In this document: positions 6,692 to 7,203 of the stretch, piece after piece
How the letters are laid out: each line of letters begins with the position of its first letter
Numbering within the stretch: position 1 is the stretch's first letter
Source: Candidatus Rokuibacteriota bacterium
GTDB lineage: Bacteria > Methylomirabilota > Methylomirabilia > Rokubacteriales > JACOUJ01
Reading direction: 5' to 3'
Assembly: GCA_016177865.1 (NCBI GenBank)
Contig: JACOUJ010000337.1
Span: 1-7,203, forward strand
Length of the DNA: 7,203 nucleotides
Program-made: the position numbers and the translations under genes
Notes under the pieces: generated by a model
Databases searched by the model: none
What the model was told of the DNA's origin: nothing
Seen by the model: only the letters and a program-made list of their open reading frames with translations

Positions 6692-7203
6692 GTGCTATCG
6701 ATCCTTCAGCCTCTCGCCGACCTGCTCTTTCCGCCCTTCTGTCCCTCCTGTGAGGCCCCCCTCGGCGAGGGCCGCCAGGACCCTCTCTGTGGTGCCTGCT
6801 GGCAAGGGATCCTTCCCGTCGCGCCCCCCTGGTGCCCGGCGTGTGGGTTCCCGTACCCTGTTGGGACCGAGGCGTTCCTCTGTGAGCGTTGTCACCGCCG
6901 GCCGCCGTCGTACGCGTATGCCCGGGCCGCGGCCTACTATCGGGATCCACTGCGGCCGGCGATTCATGCGCTCAAGTATCGGGGGAAGACGGCCCTGGCC
7001 GGCCCCCTCGGTCGATTCATGGCTGAGGCCGGCCGGAGGCACCTCCACCTAGAGGACGTGAATGGGCTGGTCCCCGTTCCCCTTCACCCTGCGCGCCTCG
7101 CCGAACGGGGATTTAACCAAGCCGCGCTGCTGGCCCGTGAGGTGGGCCGCCATTGGAGGATTCCAGTTCTCGCCTCGCTTCTGACACGCGTCATCCCGAC
7201 CCA
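6692..7203 (+). CDS. comF: ComF-family phosphoribosyltransferase-like protein, 3' end missing
   Basis: ComF/ComFC proteins are cytoplasmic, have a zinc-binding N-terminus and a phosphoribosyltransferase-type domain, and are needed for DNA uptake in naturally competent species; many non-competent bacteria also carry them. The 170 visible residues begin MLSILQPLADLLFPPFCPSC. Cysteine pairs lie at 17/20, 33/36, 48/51 and 64/67. The family core then follows: YYRDPLRPAIHALKYRGK (82-99) and VPVPLHPARLAERGFNQAALLA (127-148). The PRPP-binding loop expected further on lies beyond the window, so it cannot be checked. The frame has no stop before the window end. GTG 6692 directly follows the lapB stop TAA (6689-6691) with no gap and only a weak GGTGG upstream, so translation probably depends on lapB. 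Identification is firm; the role in this organism is open. Confidence 0.93.
   Translation, partial: MLSILQPLADLLFPPFCPSCEAPLGEGRQDPLCGACWQGILPVAPPWCPACGFPYPVGTEAFLCERCHRRPPSYAYARAAAYYRDPLRPAIHALKYRGKTALAGPLGRFMAEAGRRHLHLEDVNGLVPVPLHPARLAERGFNQAALLAREVGRHWRIPVLASLLTRVIPT

Noticed and set aside
6559..7052. Forward frames at 6559-6753 and 6651-7052 as separate genes
   Set aside because: They are out-of-frame readings of the lapB end and comF; the frame from GTG 6692 carries the ComF cysteines and core motifs.

Overview
The window is GC-rich (roughly two-thirds G+C by eye), tightly packed, and carries every supported gene on the + strand. It looks like a chromosomal core region of a Gram-negative (diderm) bacterium. 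A LapB-type TPR/rubredoxin protein, which belongs to lipopolysaccharide control, argues for an LPS-bearing cell. The L27 protein begins directly with MAHKK, without the cleavable N-terminal extension found in Firmicutes, and Obg lacks the Gram-positive C-terminal OCT domain. The exact phylum cannot be fixed from the sequence alone. A deltaproteobacterium-like or NC10/Methylomirabilota-like lineage would fit the gene order and base composition, but this is a guess.

Region 1 (1-5061) is one apparent operon: rplU (5' end missing) - rpmA - obg - proB - proA - nadD - rsfS. Gaps are 3 to 26 nt, or the genes overlap (obg/proB by 22 nt, nadD/rsfS by ATGA). It joins two large-subunit ribosomal proteins, the 50S-assembly GTPase Obg, the first two enzymes of proline synthesis, the adenylyltransferase of NAD synthesis, and the ribosomal silencing factor RsfS. 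The common thread is ribosome maturation and its tuning to metabolic state. A hairpin sits between rpmA and obg, over the obg ribosome binding site. A candidate intrinsic terminator overlaps the last codons of rsfS.

Region 2 (5062-7203) appears to be a second unit: a short DksA/TraR-family zinc-finger protein with a strong ribosome binding site and the DksA acidic-tip motif, then a LapB-like membrane-anchored TPR protein with a C-terminal four-cysteine metal site, then comF, which starts on the base after the lapB stop codon and runs off the window. The comF gene is read from a GTG at 6692 and has no stop inside the window.

I see no mobile elements, CRISPR, tRNA, rRNA, integrase or phage genes, and no clear undescribed system. 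The points worth a second look are small: the uncertain lapB start next to a 23-codon hydrophobic reading frame, the obg hairpin, the polyproline stretch at the lapB/comF junction, and a substitution in a conserved NadD loop. No stretch over 300 bases lacks a gene.
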